Shown here: positions 51,425 to 52,444 of the stretch, in pieces
How positions within the stretch are numbered: the first letter of the stretch is position 1
How the letters are laid out: the number at the start of each line of letters is the position of its first letter
Origin: an uncultured bacterium
Lineage (GTDB): Bacteria; Planctomycetota; UBA1135; UBA2386
Length of the DNA: 52,444 nucleotides
Assembly: GCA_937906475.1 (NCBI GenBank)
Contig: CALCZA010000069.1
Coordinates: forward strand, 1 to 52,444
Direction: 5' to 3'
Made by a program: the position numbers and the translations under genes
Notes under the pieces: generated by a model
Told to the model about the DNA's origin: nothing
The model's input: only the letters and a program-made list of their open reading frames with translations
The model's database searches: none

Positions 51425-52444
51425 TCACGACATCCCGCAAACCTTGCGCAACCACAGGCTACCGCCAACATTCTGGCCAACGGCCGGCACCAGTGGCAAC
51501 AACTGCTCAGCAGCGCACTCTGCCAGAGTCGCGGCGTGCAGTTCAATGCGCCATTCGCGGTTGTGCATCAAGAACGCGCGCATCAGGTAATTCTCGTTCC
51601 ACGAACGCCCTTCCTCCACCCACGCACGCGGGTATTCGAAGTTGGCGTGGATGTCGTGAATATGCACCCAGACTCCATGCGCCAGCGCAGGCAGGATTTT
51701 GAAGACTGCGTGCAACACATCCGACCCGGTCTTGGCGATATGGCTCGAATCGATGAACAGCACGTCGCCCGACTCAAGGCGTTTGAACTCACTGAGGTCG
51801 ACGTCTTGCAGCCGACACTGCAGAATCCGCGTGCGCGCCTTATCCGCCTCAGTCATCAACGAAAGCAAACGATCCGGGTACGGATCGATGAACGTGCAAT
51901 CGATGCTATTACCGAGGAACGCCTCATCAGTATCCAGCAGCACCGCCGAAGACCAGCCCGCACCGACCTCGACCACACGCTTCGGTTTTAGATGCCGCAG
52001 CAACGAGTAGTAGGCGAACGCATCGCCATAACAGAAGTAAGCGTTGTCCAGGCAGTAGCGGCGGCCATCGAGCTTTTCGACTGGGAAGTCCTCTTCGCCA
52101 TAGAAGCGTGCCAATTGGCGTACCAACTCGACCTGCGCAGCCACGCGCAAGTCCACCTCAGGCATGTCGTGCAGGCCCGGCGCAAACAACTTGTCGGCAT
52201 CGGCCATCGCTTCACTGACGTCGACGATCGGCGAGTAGAAGTGGCCCGGCAGCACCCAGGTATGGTTGCGCGACGGCACCCGACCCCCGGCAACTGGCGC
52301 CGCTGAAAGTCCCTTGGCGATCTCGACAATGCGCGTCGCCAGATCGATATCCAGCTGGGACAGACCGCCAGCATCATGCGTGGTCATCGACAAGACGACG
52401 GTCGTGTAAGAGACCGACCACTCCGGGTGATGCTGCAGCTCTTC
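51425..52444 (-). CDS. Pterin-4a-carbinolamine dehydratase / SAM methyltransferase fusion (partial at window edge)
   Basis: The frame is open from the right edge of the window to the stop at 51425, so the start lies outside. The first 43 visible residues are the C-terminal half of a pterin-4a-carbinolamine dehydratase: H-H-P-E-W, then Y, then T-T-H-D-A-G-G-L and L-x-x-D-I-D-L-A. This fits the family pattern E-x3-H-H-P-x5-Y-x9-H-x8-D exactly. It continues without a stop into a class I methyltransferase with H-F-Y-S-P-I, motif I V-V-E-V-G-A-G-W-S-S-A, F-I-D-P-Y-P and I-D-S-S-H. The dehydratase recycles the pterin of aromatic amino acid hydroxylases; the methyl acceptor is unknown. Confidence 0.75.
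   Translation of the reverse strand, partial: EELQHHPEWSVSYTTVVLSMTTHDAGGLSQLDIDLATRIVEIAKGLSAAPVAGGRVPSRNHTWVLPGHFYSPIVDVSEAMADADKLFAPGLHDMPEVDLRVAAQVELVRQLARFYGEEDFPVEKLDGRRYCLDNAYFCYGDAFAYYSLLRHLKPKRVVEVGAGWSSAVLLDTDEAFLGNSIDCTFIDPYPDRLLSLMTEADKARTRILQCRLQDVDLSEFKRLESGDVLFIDSSHIAKTGSDVLHAVFKILPALAHGVWVHIHDIHANFEYPRAWVEEGRSWNENYLMRAFLMHNREWRIELHAATLAECAAEQLLPLVPAVGQNVGGSLWLRKVCGMS

Noticed and set aside
1-52444. Mobile elements or defence islands
   Set aside because: I saw no transposase, integrase, phage gene, CRISPR repeat array, toxin-antitoxin pair or restriction system on either strand. Codon use is even throughout.

Overview
The window is about 52 kb of GC-rich (roughly 60 % by eye), densely coded bacterial chromosome with one tRNA and about 40 supportable protein genes. 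I saw no insertion sequence, prophage or CRISPR array. The gene set points to a Planctomycetota-type or related PVC bacterium, but this is an inference. The signs are a Tat-exported DUF1552 protein, many secreted hydrolases (two S9 peptidases, a serine beta-lactamase-fold hydrolase, a DUF3472 protein, two amidohydrolases), menaquinone synthesis by the futalosine route (MqnC and MqnE) and a CysNC fusion. No rRNA or other firm taxonomic marker is present.

Left part (1-16 kb): tRNA-Pro(GGG); divergently arranged exported proteins; a lipoprotein-like oligopeptidase B; a DinB-fold protein; mqnC; the frameshifted remnant of an unknown gene; a nitrilase; a VOC protein; glycerol kinase with a PhnA/YjdM protein; GTPase EngB; mqnE; and two translationally coupled amidohydrolase-fold proteins, the second of which has lost its metal ligands.

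Middle (16-36.7 kb): a methyltransferase, the DUF1552 protein, FabG, a short beta-oxidation-type pair (enoyl-CoA hydratase and 3-hydroxyacyl-CoA dehydrogenase) with a zinc-type dehydrogenase, a DPP-IV-like peptidase whose start codon lies in a perfect hairpin, and a three-domain LplT-acyltransferase-acyl-ACP synthetase fusion. The fusion is divergent from a LysR regulator across a palindrome-rich gap. Then come a ferredoxin, cobalamin-dependent methionine synthase MetH, and an EgtD/EgtB-type pair for ergothioneine-like thiol-histidine chemistry.

Right part (36.7-47.4 kb): this is the most coherent system. On the + strand cysC, cysD, cysNC, wzt and wzm run together, with stop/start overlaps from cysD through wzm. 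They make PAPS (activated sulfate) and form a polysaccharide ABC exporter whose ATPase carries a Wzt-type C-terminal domain. On the - strand a GT4 glycosyltransferase, an SLC13-type anion (probably sulfate) permease and a CysQ-type PAP phosphatase converge on them. Together they supply sulfate, activate it, recycle PAP, and make and export a glycan. This suggests a sulfated surface polysaccharide, although no sulfotransferase is in the window.

Right end (47.5-52.4 kb): an unknown 330-residue protein; a membrane-anchored degenerate histidine kinase with an intact receiver domain; RNase PH, which apparently starts at CTG; RdgB; and a gene cut by the window edge that appears to fuse pterin-4a-carbinolamine dehydratase to a SAM methyltransferase.
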